This document shows, one piece after another, positions 44,901 to 55,484 of a stretch of DNA of 64,000 nt. The position numbers and the translations under genes are program-made. Position 1 is the first letter of the stretch. Each line of letters begins with the position of its first letter. The notes beneath the pieces are model-generated. The model searched no databases. It saw only the letters and a program-made list of their open reading frames with translations, and was not told the origin of the DNA. The DNA comes from Acanthococcus lagerstroemiae (lineage: Eukaryota > Arthropoda > Insecta > Hemiptera > Eriococcidae), in NCBI GenBank assembly GCA_031841125.1, contig CM063108.1, positions 4,695,683 to 4,759,682 of the forward strand, given 5' to 3'.

Positions 44901-47900
44901 TTTCGGGTGAATTAATCTCAATGAGAGTTTCCGCTTATCAGCAGTCGTTAACTAATTTCCTTTATATTACATATGCAGCCTCCCGAACCAGTAGAAAAAT
45001 GGAATGGTACGTACAAGGCCAAAGAGGCAGGACCACGTTGCCCACAGATAGTGCAGAATACTGCGATATACGCCGGCGTTGAAGACTGTTTGCACCTAAA
45101 CGTATTTACACCCCAGGTTCGTCGAACCTCTAAAAATTTATAACTCCGCATCAATAATTAAATTTACATTTGCTTTTTATCCACGTTATCAGCACGCAAA
45201 ACCAGGAGACAATATACCAGTGATAGTTTACATTTTCGGAGGCGCGTTCAATTTTGGCAGTACAGAGCGAGAAGGCCCACTCTTCATGATGGACAGAGAC
45301 ATTATCTTGGTAATGGTTAATTACAGACTGAGTACGCTGGGATTCCTCAGCACCGGAGACACGGTGGTCCCGGGCAATATGGGACTTAAAGATCAACGAA
45401 TGGCATTGCTGTGGACGAGGGAAAATATTGACAAGTTCGGAGGAGATCCAAATCGAGTTACGTTACAAGGTCACAGCTCGGGTGCTGCGAGTGTACACTT
45501 TCATACGCTATCGCCCCTCAGCAAAGGTTAACATGCACTGATTTTTTTTCTTGGTCAGCAGGGTGCGGCATGGAAACCTATTGTATTTCAATCGCTGTTG
45601 TAGTGAAACATTTGATGTGGGGGGAGCGAGATATCAGCTAGTGGCAGTCTAGTTCATCAAGTTTTGGCTATCAAATCCTATTTCAAATCGCGGTTGTAGT
45701 GAAACAAATGGAGTGGGGGAGCGATTCATCAGCTGGTGGCAGTCTAGTTTATCAAGTTTTGAATATCCCACCATATCTCGAATCATTGTTATAGTGAAAC
45801 GAATGGAGTGGAGGAGCAAGATAACAGCTGGTGGCAGTCTAGGTTATCAAGTTTCGGCTATCCGACTGTATTTCAAATTGCGGTTGTAGAGAAACAAATG
45901 GAGTGGGGGAGCAAGATATCAGCTGGTGGCAGTCGAGTTTATCAAGTTTTGGTTATCCGTAATATTTAGCAAATATGAGCGAGTGTGGAACACAGAACAC
46001 CGCACCATTGCGGATCATTTGATTTTTTAAAGCCAAAAGAATCTTACACTTCTACTATTTGCTTTTTTCGAAAACATCTTTCCATTCAGCCGTGTAGACC
46101 ATGGAGTGCCCACTGGAGTAACTGTTCCGCTATGGGTTAAAAACTTTTGCAAAAAAGAGAATATTTTTATAAAACAAAGCCTCTAGCGCCTTGAAGATTA
46201 TTAGAATATTATGCTCGAAAAAGTGATCCGAAATTTCAAGAAGCGAGCTGAGAATGTTGTTAAAAAAATAGGGGTGGTCATTTAAGCGATGTTGTTTTTA
46301 AAACGAAGGAATGCTGTAACACGTGTTCATTTAAAATTAAAATTGATAAAATTTGATATATTTTTGTACAAAAAAATTCTCTATATTTATTTTTTAATTC
46401 CCGAGTTATGGTTATTTTGAAATGTGATAGGTTCCCATACCGCGCCCTCTATATTCTTATCGGAGTCCTGAAGAGCATATAGCTGCAGCATTGAACGCAT
46501 ATCATATGTGCATCCTCCTCATAATCTGTAACAATAAATTTTCTCTTCAAGAATAAGGGATACATGCATACTTGTGTGTCCAAGGATGCACGCATAAGAT
46601 ACACGTTGTATACCTGTATACCGAGTATAACCTCAAGAGTTTTAGAGAATTTTCAGGATGTGCTATGTACGCTCCCCAATCTTCTCAGATGTTTTTATTG
46701 ATGCAAATCTCTCTATAATATTGAAAATTTGATCATCCCCTCAACCCACCCTCCCTTCAAAAAAAAATTAAGTTGATTACTGATTAGACACAACGACACA
46801 GTAATCAACTATCTACTTACGTCTGTATTATGTCTTATTAGGTCTTTATCATGTCTTTTGTCTCTATTGTTTATATATTTCAGAATGTCGTAGTACATCT
46901 GACAAACTTATAATCTCCTTTTTCCCCCACTGACATAAACGTATAAAACTCATGTGTCTTTCTGTCTTCTCTTCCGTCCCAAATGTACCCCTCCTCCTTC
47001 CCCTCTCACGGCCCTTCTTCATTAAAAAACTTCAGCTGTTAAAACATAAGGACATAATTTATTAATCATTCATCATGCTTTACTGTATTATGACTACAGA
47101 CCTGGATTCTTTGGCACCTAAAAACTGAGAATGTAGCGCTGAAAGTAGTACTTTCGGCATTATTCGGCAAAAACCCAAAACTGTCCCACAAATTCGAAGA
47201 AAAATCAAAAAAAGGGTGGGGAAATGCTACTTTTATTTATTTTAGGCATCCAAGAATTTCGCATTTTAGTACATTAGATGACGTAACGTTCTAAATTTTG
47301 CCAGTACATTTACGCAAACTCCTGAAAAAAGCGCGACTATCATTACAAACATATTTCTTGTTTTTTCTTCATTTGGTTTGAAATAGCGTTTTCGGTTCTT
47401 TTCGGCGTTTTTGACTGTCTTTGGCATTTACACCATTTTTGGCGTTTCTCGGCAAAATAAAATATTTTTTTCATCCAGCCCCCCCCCCTCTGCACTCTAA
47501 AACGTATTTATTATACATCAGTGGCACTTCTCTATCGTCGAGCACATGGAAGTTATAAATGCCGAGGAATTCGGTCTCCAATTATGACTTTATCATGTCT
47601 TATTATGTCTCTATGTTTTATTATGCCTTTATTATATTCTATATCTTCATAGTGTCTTAATCAATCAGTTGAGGACATGAGATTTCATATGACAAACCGA
47701 TCTTTTCCTCTCCCTTCAAAGAACTAATATTTTCGACCACATTCAGCCAAAAAATGACCAAAAATCAAATATATTCGACTATTTTTAATTTTTTTTTAAA
47801 CGAGATTTTTTGACCATTATCAATTAAAACAAATATTTTCGACTACCTTCAGTAAAAAAACTACGATAAACCAAATATTTTCGATCAAAAACAAACATTT

Positions 47901-50900
47901 TCGACCATTCTCAGTTAAAAAACTACCAAAAATCAAACAACTAATAAAGTAAAAAAACAGGAAAAGTTGGTTAAATAATCAGACTCATGTTTGGGCTCTT
48001 TCAAGTCATTCACAATCGGTTCATGTTCATTCAGACAACTTATTGTAACTTCCAAGACTTATTCAGTTTCCGGAATTATTTAAGTCAACATTTCAGTCTG
48101 TTTTTCCTTTTTCTGTATTTTTGTATTTCTCTTCTGTTTCTCATTATTAGTTATTTTCTGCTTTGTAGTGTATTTCCATGTTTTTCGGTAGTTTTTCCAT
48201 TCCCTCTTTTTGTCTATTTCATTCTACCCTTTCCTCTCGTTTCACTGCTGTTTTTGTAGTTTTTCTTTTTACTTTCTTCACGTTTTTTCAACCTCTTTTT
48301 TTCCCATTTGTGTCTCCTTTGTTTTTTGTTTTTTATTTTGGTACTAGCTGCACATTAAATAATATAGAGTTCATGAAGAAATAGAAAGTGATAGGCAGAA
48401 AGTGAAAGCGAGTCACATTTAAAATAATAATAATAATACTGAATGAAAAGGAGGAAAAATTATTCATAAAAGTCAGTAGGCATACTTCCATTTTTCGATA
48501 ACTGCGGCTCCAAGTTAGTCGAATTCGCCAAGTGACAAAGATACGTGTACAGTAGAACGTCGATTATCCGGATTAATTGGGACCAGAGGCTTTCCGGATA
48601 ACCGTTTTTCCGAATAACCGAAACATGTGCTTATTTTATAGAGGAAAACACATTTTGAAGGAAAATAGTCCAAAAAATTAGCTCATCGGTTTCAGAATTT
48701 CCTGATTTATTCAGGAAACATTAATAGACTGAATAAGTTAGACTAGTAGACTATAGAAAGAAGAAAAAAAAAAAAAAAGGTTTTGCCTAAAAATCGGGGC
48801 CCTGATTATAGTTTTTTTTTTCTTTCCGGCATTCCGGATAGTTGGCGTCCGGTTAATCAGCGTTTTACTGTATTTAGAAGCTTATTACGATTTCGATACG
48901 ACTCTCATCTACAATACAAATAGCCAAATATACATATGAGAATTTGATGGGATGCTTAATTTTCGCATTGAGGGTTAGATGAAAAAATTGATCAAGGAAA
49001 GTACCTTGGTCCTCATCAAAAATGAGTTCAGCCCTTTAAACATCCATGTTGCATCATATAAAATCTCTAATTCTAAATCCCCTCCCCTTGATCCTGTGTA
49101 CCACACTTTGCAAATTAGCGGGTTGATTTGCCATCAAAAACGAGTTTAGGATCCTTGAAACGTGTAGAATAATACCTACATCGCCGTCATCAAAATCTCG
49201 TATTTCGAACCCCACTTCCTTCCAGACACCACAATTTACAAATACACAAACCATGGACGTCCCCGACTTTTTTCCAGGAACAAAAGTCATTTCCAGATGG
49301 GGGACGACCTTTTTTTTTTATATGAAAAAATGTGCTTCTTTGGGTAAAACAATGCATTTTTTGAAAATCATCCACAACGAAAACTTTTTTTATAGGACTT
49401 TATCATCGCGCGATAATGCAAAGTGGACAGGCGACATCACCTCACCTCTTCTCCGATAAAGACTACGCCAGAAGTTTAACCATAAACTTAGCCCGCAAAG
49501 TCAACTGTACCTTCAAAACTTCCAAGCAACTTGTGGAGTGTCTCCTTACAAAAGAGCCGGAGGTCCTCATTAGAATGTCTGAAGCAATGAAGGTAAATCG
49601 GCGTAGGCTATTTTTGAATTTTTTAACGTCGTTAAACAACAGATTAACGAAAGCGTCGAGACAAAACTCTCACGGGGTGTATTTGACGAAGGGCTAAAGG
49701 TAGTCATCAGATCTAATGGACATGCAGGGAGTCGCGACTTCTCTGCGACAAGAAAGCTCTCACAATACCAGAATCTCTCGACTAAAATAAAGTTCTTGAA
49801 TTAGTCGGAAGTGTACTGTCAGTGAACGCAACCGTTTCAAGTAAATGTCGAGTACCTACGTAATGTTTATTTAACTAATGTAGGTATGGCAACAATGTCC
49901 AGTGCCGATATTTAGGCCTACTGTCGAAGATACGAACGTGGAAGGCGCCTTCCTAACCGAAGTCTCAGTACTTGCTCACTATCCGTCAACCAACGAATCT
50001 TGGTTAATCGGTATGACAAGTGGCGAAGCAGTATACTACATCGACAGTATAGGTAAGTATTTTAAAATCATATTAAATGGTAGACAATGACTAGAAAAAA
50101 TTACGAGTGACCTTTCACTAATTTACGAACCGTGTCTCCAGGATTGAATACTGCTGATCTTAAACAACCGGAAATTGATGTCAAACTTCTTATTCCTATG
50201 CTGGACTATTTCCTATGGACGGCGAAACCTAATCAATTGAATTACATCACACAAATGATTGTGAAACATATTTTCGGAGATGAAGAGATTGGCCCTTGTA
50301 CAGGCATAGTTCAGGTATATGCTGACTTGAATTTTTTTGTTGAATAAAACTAGATCGCAAACCAGTCTAATGGAGGGGAAATCAAATTTCGATGAACATG
50401 TTTCAGCAAGGAGAAGGGGAAAAATAGATTTTATCCTTTTATAGAGGTGCAAAGGTTATCAATACGGCAGTAATGCCTCTATTTGCTCTCCTTGGTTATG
50501 ATGCTGGTATGAAATTCACAAAAAACAAATCAGAATTAGCAATAATTATTGGTAAGCGTCCACTGTCACGTAGATCTTATCCCTCACTGCGCTTTCAGAT
50601 GATGACTGGGATAATGCATGGTATGCCTGTTCTCAACGTTCTCCAGAAGTATAAAGGCACCAAATACGTGTACTTGTACGACTATGAAGCTAAAATATCC
50701 AAAGAAATGAGACTATGTGGAAAATACTTGGGTATGTACAGCCCATCACTTATAAAAGAACATCGTTTTTGTATTTTCTTCCTCTAATGGTAGGTGAATT
50801 ACTCGTTGTAGGCGTCCCTCATTCCCACGAACTGAATATAATTTTCAACATAAAAGATACGAATGAAACGGAAGAAGATTATGAATTTGGAGAAGAGCTG

Positions 50901-51912
50901 ATCACACGATGGATTAATTTCGCATACAGCGGGTAATGATTTCTGAAGTTATTTCAATGTAGTCGCTTTTCGAGAAGTAAAAATAGAAACGAGGGTTCAC
51001 GGCTCTATTGCGGTCAGGTGCGGATTTAGAAAAAGGAGGGGGGGGGGTTACAGTAGCGGCGATGCATATTGATTAGCTTTTGCTTTTACATTGGCAGGGG
51101 TGTGCTCCCGGAAAAATATTTTATCCAATGTGGGATGCATAATGACGAATGTATAGATGCGTTATTATACATTAGTGGCGTGTAATGAGCGTAAATTCAT
51201 CATTTTTATTATTTCTTTCCTATTATTGCATTAAAAATTTCAACCAAGGAGGGCCATGTACCCCATGCCCCCTTGGATCCGCCACTGTTGCGGTGCTGTT
51301 GCTTATACGTGAAAATGTACCTCGATAGAGAGACACCAGATTTTTTTTTTTTACAGAAAGAGAAGGAGCAAAAATGAGAGATTTGAGCCAACAGCAAAAA
51401 ACAAAATATCCTATAAATTTCTTTTCTGGAATCTCTCATAGCGCCTTTTCATCAACTTGCTGAATAGTTTTCAAATTTTTTCATTTTCTGAGGGAACACG
51501 ATGATAATACTTTGCATCCCTTCCCGATTTTAAAATAAGTGTTTTATATTTTATTTATTTTTTTCTTAGGGGATGGATACAATGTAACCCTGTACACCCC
51601 CCCCCCCCCGTTCCGACACTATTGCCCAGGTAATGATTCAGAAACCCACCTGCAGCCGATTGATTTTGACAAATCGAATGTAGGTAGTGAAGGTTTAATG
51701 TAACTAGCTGGATCAAAATCTGCTTACATGTGTGCAGAAATCCAAACGAGCCATTTCCTATCAACAAGGACTTCTTTGGTCCGTGGAGTCCCATGACGTC
51801 ACCTCATATGGAATATCTTCTCATAAAAAAAGGCGGTTCCATGCAAGCGGACTATTTCAGAAAAACATTCGGATTTTGGACGAAGTTACCTATTTTTAGT
51901 AAATACCAGTGA
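35943..51912 (+). CDS. Carboxylesterase B (type-B carboxylesterase/lipase), complete, secreted
   Basis: A secreted ester hydrolase of the alpha/beta-hydrolase fold. Ten coding exons join in frame to 545 residues: 35943-35982, 36117-36256, 44979-45116, 45193-45526, 49396-49592, 49884-50052, 50142-50314, 50599-50731, 50794-50932 and 51738-51912 (TGA). Residues 1-18 form a signal peptide (MVRLLLAICFILS). The EDCLHLNVFTP signature is at 95-105, with Cys81 and Cys97 placed for the conserved disulphide. The oxyanion segment FGGAF is at 121-125, nucleophile elbow GHSSG with Ser201 (45475-45477), acid Glu331 (50025-50027) and His451 (50820-50822) in PHSHEL, where Asp of the usual HGDEL is His. There is no C-terminal HDEL/KDEL or membrane anchor. 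An open frame in the intron at 50455-50551 was left out because splicing 50314 to 50599 is in phase and aligns with A. The second intron (8.7 kb) is full of repeats. Related genes include insect detoxification and hormone esterases; substrate is unknown. Confidence 0.9.
36260..37650. mobile_element. TIR element (about 1.39 kb) abutting the splice donor of exon 2 of carboxylesterase B
   Basis: The ends are inverted repeats of 27 bases with three differences: ATAAGGTACCAGAGGGTAAT followed by CACGCCA on the left, and the complement ATAAGGTACCGGAGGCTAAT on the right. Words like GGCGTTATTACCC recur inside (near 36708 and 37405-37445), a subterminal-repeat pattern. If TA is the target duplication the repeats would start AGGTACC, as for Tc1/mariner-like elements; this is not proven. 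No transposase is recognised. It begins 3 bases after the last base of the exon. Confidence 0.7.
38218..38277. repeat. Pyrimidine microsatellite
   Basis: An almost pure run of TTC, TATC and TCT words, including CTATCTATCTATCTCTATC. It lies in the second intron of carboxylesterase B. Confidence 0.8.
38599..39840. repeat. Repeated segments built on CATGTTGCGTTTTTTTACTAT
   Basis: A segment with CATGTTGCGTTTTTTT, then TTTTACAAATACTTTTTTGC and CATTTTTCATTTATTGA recurs at about 38599-38755, 39369-39450, 39466-39540 and 39753-39840. A second module with GACTGTGCAAACTGTAGAAG and CATACAATGATAAGAAGAA recurs near 39535-39690 and 39705-39960. These are local duplications in one intron of carboxylesterase B, probably the inside of a larger transposon. 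No gene is present. Confidence 0.6.
38935..39345. repeat. Imperfect inverted repeat with GTAACTG words
   Basis: ACTGGACGCTGTTAAGCATT near 38990-39012 pairs with the complement of AATGGCTTAACAGC-like sequence at 39237-39262 (GCGCTTAACAGCGTCCAACT). The outer flanks on both sides carry GTAACTGA/GGGTAACT words (38945-38985 and 39290-39325). The centre of about 200 bases is unrelated. It may be a small foldback transposon nested among the duplicated segments. Confidence 0.5.
40547..41005. repeat. Cluster of ACCCATAATTGGTA words in both orientations
   Basis: The word or a close variant occurs at 40550, 40578, 40727 (inverted), 40760 (inverted), 40793 and 40992. Spacing is irregular. This may be the subterminal-repeat zone of an unrecognised transposon or a cluster of protein-binding sites. 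Nothing here codes for protein. Confidence 0.45.
41150..41653 (+). repeat. Direct repeat of about 245 bp just before a Helitron-like end
   Basis: Two copies lie in tandem, about 41160-41415 and 41416-41653. Both carry TGTACAGGATAATT, then TTACAAAGCTTA, TTTCATTTTCTTT, TATGGGAATTTACATGT and GCATATGTTT in that order. They are roughly 75-80 percent alike by eye. The second copy runs directly into the hairpin of the Helitron-like terminus. Confidence 0.7.
41655..41683 (+). mobile_element. Helitron-like 3' terminus
   Basis: A perfect hairpin CCCGTCC-GAA-GGACGGG (41655-41671) is followed 8 bases later by CTAG (41680-41683) and then T. This is the classical Helitron 3' end. The element body is presumably to the left, including the direct repeat; its TC 5' end was not located. 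Confidence 0.65.
41990..42400 (+). repeat. Dispersed repeat, inverted copy of 16.2-17.15 kb
   Basis: Contains AAAGACCTTGCCAACTCTCT near 42065, TCGGGAGTTGA...GATTTTTGAGGTCACTGAAT near 42289-42326 and CAAAGGGGCTGAGAAC near 42365. Each is the complement of a stretch at 16.2-17.1 kb, and they appear in the reversed order. Confidence 0.55.
42560..42960. repeat. Quasi-periodic AGTCTT/AGTCTGAA repeat block
   Basis: Words such as GAGTCTCAAAGAGTCTTAAA, GAGTCTGAAAGGG and AAGTCTTGAAGAG recur throughout. It is the same type as at 17390-17760 and 63400-63770. Confidence 0.6.
42961..44978. other. End of intron 2 of carboxylesterase B
   Basis: No exon or complete element is recognised before the exon at 44979. 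A G-rich block (GTCGGGGGGGGGGG near 43680, GGGCCCG words near 43710 and 43865) resembles hAT-type ends seen elsewhere but could not be paired. 44340-44720 is AT-rich and unique. Confidence 0.4.
45580..45965. repeat. Minisatellite, unit about 95 bp, four copies
   Basis: Each copy contains GTAGTGAAACAAATGGAGTG, then AGCTGGTGGCAGTCTAGTTT and ATCAAGTTTTGGCTATC. The first motif lies near 45600, 45696, 45791 and 45886. It lies in the intron after the exon that carries the catalytic Ser of carboxylesterase B. Confidence 0.85.
45966..49395. other. Intron 4 of carboxylesterase B, remainder
   Basis: Apart from the minisatellite and the Tigger-like MITE, I see AT-rich sequence. 47560-47660 repeats TTATTATGTCTTTAT words, and 47760-47940 repeats AATATTTTCGACCA words every 30-60 bases. 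48060-48350 is pyrimidine-rich. No further exon is needed, because the frame from 45526 joins directly to 49396. Confidence 0.4.
48550..48870. mobile_element. Tigger/pogo-like MITE (321 bp)
   Basis: The left end CAGTAGAACGTCGATTATCC and the right end (complement CAGTAAAACGCTGATTAACC) are inverted repeats. TA lies on both sides (48548-48549 and 48871-48872) as the target duplication. The subterminal TCCGGATAACCG words are typical of Tigger/pogo elements. No transposase is present. Confidence 0.85.
51015..51287. mobile_element. hAT MITE (273 bp) in the last intron of carboxylesterase B
   Basis: The left end is CAGGTGCGGATTTAG and the right end, as complement, CAGTGGCGGATCCAAGG. TTGCGGT flanks both ends (51008-51014 and 51288-51294); hAT normally makes 8 bp, so one flanking base has probably changed. 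A G-run lies just inside the left end. Confidence 0.75.
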
Positions 51913-54900
51913 TTGGCAGGCTGTAGTTTTCTCAGTCCTTATCTAAGTTCAAGTAATTTTGTAATGGTGTTGTACCTACATATAATATAAATAATCTTGA
52001 GAAAAAATTTTGTGCATTTTAATGTATATTTAGTAGCACAATGCTGTTCGCTTTGATACCAGGTAAGACAAGTCAACCTTGTTTCGTAAAGACTCGATTA
52101 CCATCCGTAATTAAGGTCCACTAACATGTTTATAGTTCAGTAGTGTTTTCATTTTGAACGGGCACGGGAATTTACGAACGTCTGGTAGGCACCATCTGCA
52201 ATTGTTACCGTTATTATTTAGGAAACCGATCTAATTTACACGTATTTTCTAAAATAGTTTCCAATTTTCCGAGCATATACCATGTTAAGAGCAAGCCCCT
52301 CCCCCATGACCGCGCAAAATACAATTTTTTCATAAAAATTCTTATAAAAAATGAGACGGTTTTGCTCGTTCTACTCGCTATTAGGTAAGTGTTAATCATC
52401 ATTGTTCAAGTTTTTTAATACAATGAAATCTAGTCACCGATAATGGTCGGGCCCAATCATACATAGAAAGGCCTGGTGGTAAAAATTAAAAACCGACAAT
52501 GGAATTAAGCGCTTTTGAAATGAATAGGTCAGTAAAAGCTTTCAGAGTCAGCTGGTATAACTATACTATAGAGGGACCGAATTGTAAGCAATATTAAGGC
52601 GCCAGAAAGTGTAAGTCCAACTTTGATACTAACATTACTGTTAATATTAGAAGCAAGAGTATAATGGGCAGCTACAGCTACCCGAGTTCAAGAGAGTTCT
52701 GTGGTTGGAACCAAGTACATATACATATTGTACACTACTGCATGCATTATTTCTACGCCATCCGCAAACATAAAATTAACTTAGAGATAAAGTATTGTAC
52801 GCTGAAAGCTGCTTCACTCAAAATCACAGTCACGTTACCAGCACACTTTGCCTTCCATTCGCATTAATTGTAATGGTATAACTGAAGTATTTTTCAAAAA
52901 AAAATTAGCAATTATCATGAGCGTCCAGCACATTTCCCTGTCACATATCAATTCGGGTGAATTCTTACTCTTAAAAGTTCTTTTGTTACAATGGAGGGGG
53001 AGGCAAAATGATATTACTGCCCCATCACCATCACGAGTGACGATCAAGTGCCCCCCCCCCCTGATCTCTGGCTCTGACGCCACTGTACCTGTACGTCAAA
53101 CGTGTTTCTATCCCCTAAATGAGGAAGAGGCGGTCAGATCTTCAGAAAATGTATACAAAGATACTCTTCAGACTTCAAGCATCTAATGATACGGGAGACA
53201 TCTACCCCTGAAGAATCACCGACTTGCACATTTCATGACACATAATCGTTCACTCGTTCTTCGAAAATAAGAAACAGCAATACGATTAACGTACGAGATT
53301 TTAATCAGTTATCAAAATAATTCAATAAATACAATAAATTAATAAAAACGTAAAGATACTATCGAAAATTTCATTCCGGATAAACATCAACACATTCATC
53401 CGTAAATGCGAATTATTATTCAGTTACCAAAAGGCACAGCTAGTACGGTAAATCAATACTTGCGTGCCAGTAATGTGCTCGTATTTACAAATATGGGCAA
53501 GTAGAGACGAGAAGACCAGACAGAGACTCATTCAGCCTAATCCAACAGATTTTGAAATTAACATTCTCTCTTGCCAGAGGGCCTAATCAAGATTTTCGCA
53601 TCAAATTACTGGAAAAGTGCACAGGTTCAAAAAAAAAATACACCCTGAAAATGCCACTGAACTGACAAAAAATTACGATTTAATTAATTGTAAGCACTTC
53701 CTTAATGACGAACTGAGTCATCCTCACAATAATTCATGTTTGATAAAGGAGGAAGATCATTTGAACACTTACGAAGAAAATATTATATAAAACATCTGAA
53801 TATTAAATGACAGAAATATCGGTTAGTTTAGTATTATTCTATCATTCGATTTTCATGACGAAACACTGTTCATAAGTGTCCACTCACATCAAGTGCCTAT
53901 TACAAAAGTTAAACGGAAAGCGCAGAGGGTAAGATGTAGGTTATTTTCATGCAATAACAAACGTCAGCGAACATCCAGCAAGATTTCAATTACCTTAGTC
54001 TGTCAGTTCGAACAAATTTGACCACTTCTTACTTCCAGCTGTGAATATCTTATCAGAGAGAAAACCTCAGAGTACAAGACAAAGGTCTAACTACTTGGAG
54101 ATCTAAACTCTCGAGCAAGGGGTTTCATTTTCAAGAACTTATAATTTTCATTCAAGGTCAATTAAATCATCTTTTCGATTACTAACAATTTGTGAGGATA
54201 AATGAACATGGACCTGTACAACAGACCAGAAAGGGACCATCTAAAAACGTTCATCGTGAAAGGGAAAAAACTGTCGTCCTGGATGATTTTCTCAAAACCA
54301 CACTCATACTACAATTTAGCTAATTACATACTTACACACAAGTATCTCGAGAAGTTCTTTATCCAGTTGAAGTCAAGGGTCCCACAAGTTCACCTCCCAC
54401 ACAGCTCTTTTTGAAGATAGAGAGCTATTCGTGACTGGTGCTAGCGTCTAAATTAAATTTAATAATAGATTCGTGGTAAACGAAAGTGGAGGCTTCTTTT
54501 TTATCACAGGGGGCCACCAAGGCGGTAAATAAAATATTTGGCTTTTTCGAACAGCCACAATCAGACTAAAATTAGGCTTTATTTCAATCCAATAAACACG
54601 CTATCGCGAAGAAATGAACAACGAAATCATACGTCAAATCTAGTGCCAAAGTGTCTCGCTGCAATCTGTACTTAGTCAATTCCCACATCCACTCGCGTTC
54701 CTTGCAAACCGTATTGGCATCATTAGACTACCACCGAAAGAACGTTCGAATTCTACCAACGGGGTCTGCCAATTCCCAGTGCTATCCCACCAACCCCAGT
54801 CCTCACCAGGTGCTCGTGATTTCGAGTCTACCGGTTTTGCGACGAACTCAGAAAAACGATGACTAAAAAATAAACAACCAACTTAAAATACTTACAACAC

Positions 54901-55484
54901 TAACACAAGCTACAAAAGAAACACGCACACAGCGCTATTCTGAAAGTTGCACGCTGAGAATGGCTCACAACACACGAGATCGACAATCCAAACCTCTTAA
55001 TGCCTGAAAGTTTTTTGATATTGAAACGAAGTAAAATTACGGGTCACCAAATTCAGAAAGACAGAGAAAGAAACCAGGTCTTGATACTGGTATTCGTACA
55101 ACTGTGAACGTACCAAACGTGATGTGTTCCTTATGGATTAATTTCGGTGTATTAACGATTAACTTGCTTTTAGACACATTAAAATTAAGTAAACGCAGCA
55201 TCTCACCGACCATCACCATCGGGAGAGCTAAGTGCGCTCGAGACTGACTATAAACCGCTGTACAAAAAGATTAATTATCGTCTCCATGACGCATTGAGAC
55301 GTTAATTGACAGTTTCATTACAAAATCGAGAGAAGCCAGGCTACAATGCTGAATATTAAAAAAGTAAAAAAAAAAAAAAAAAAAAAAAGTATCTCTGTAC
55401 ATTACAGAAAATAAGTACACACACACACAAAAAAACGAAACCAAGATATGGAGTTCATTCGTCCATCGAATTGACGGTGACTAT
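51913..55484. other. Spacer between carboxylesterase B and TMX1 (convergent genes)
   Basis: This holds the 3' UTRs of the two convergent genes. An AATATA/ATAAAT stretch at 51985-51993 may serve as polyadenylation signal for B. On the - strand an AATAAA lies near 54572-54577, a candidate for TMX1. A hAT remnant with one good terminus (complement CAGTGGCGTCAGAGCC) ends near 53084. Frames at 54202-54414 and 54651-54866 have no recognisable features. A poly-A run lies at 55368-55388 and a CA microsatellite at 55416-55430. Confidence 0.4.

Noticed and set aside
50455..50551. Candidate extra exon in carboxylesterase B (open frame starting VINTAVMPLF)
   Set aside because: Its donor is in phase 1 whereas the next acceptor at 50599 needs phase 0, and the joined frame 50314-50599 aligns directly with the matching exon junction of carboxylesterase A.
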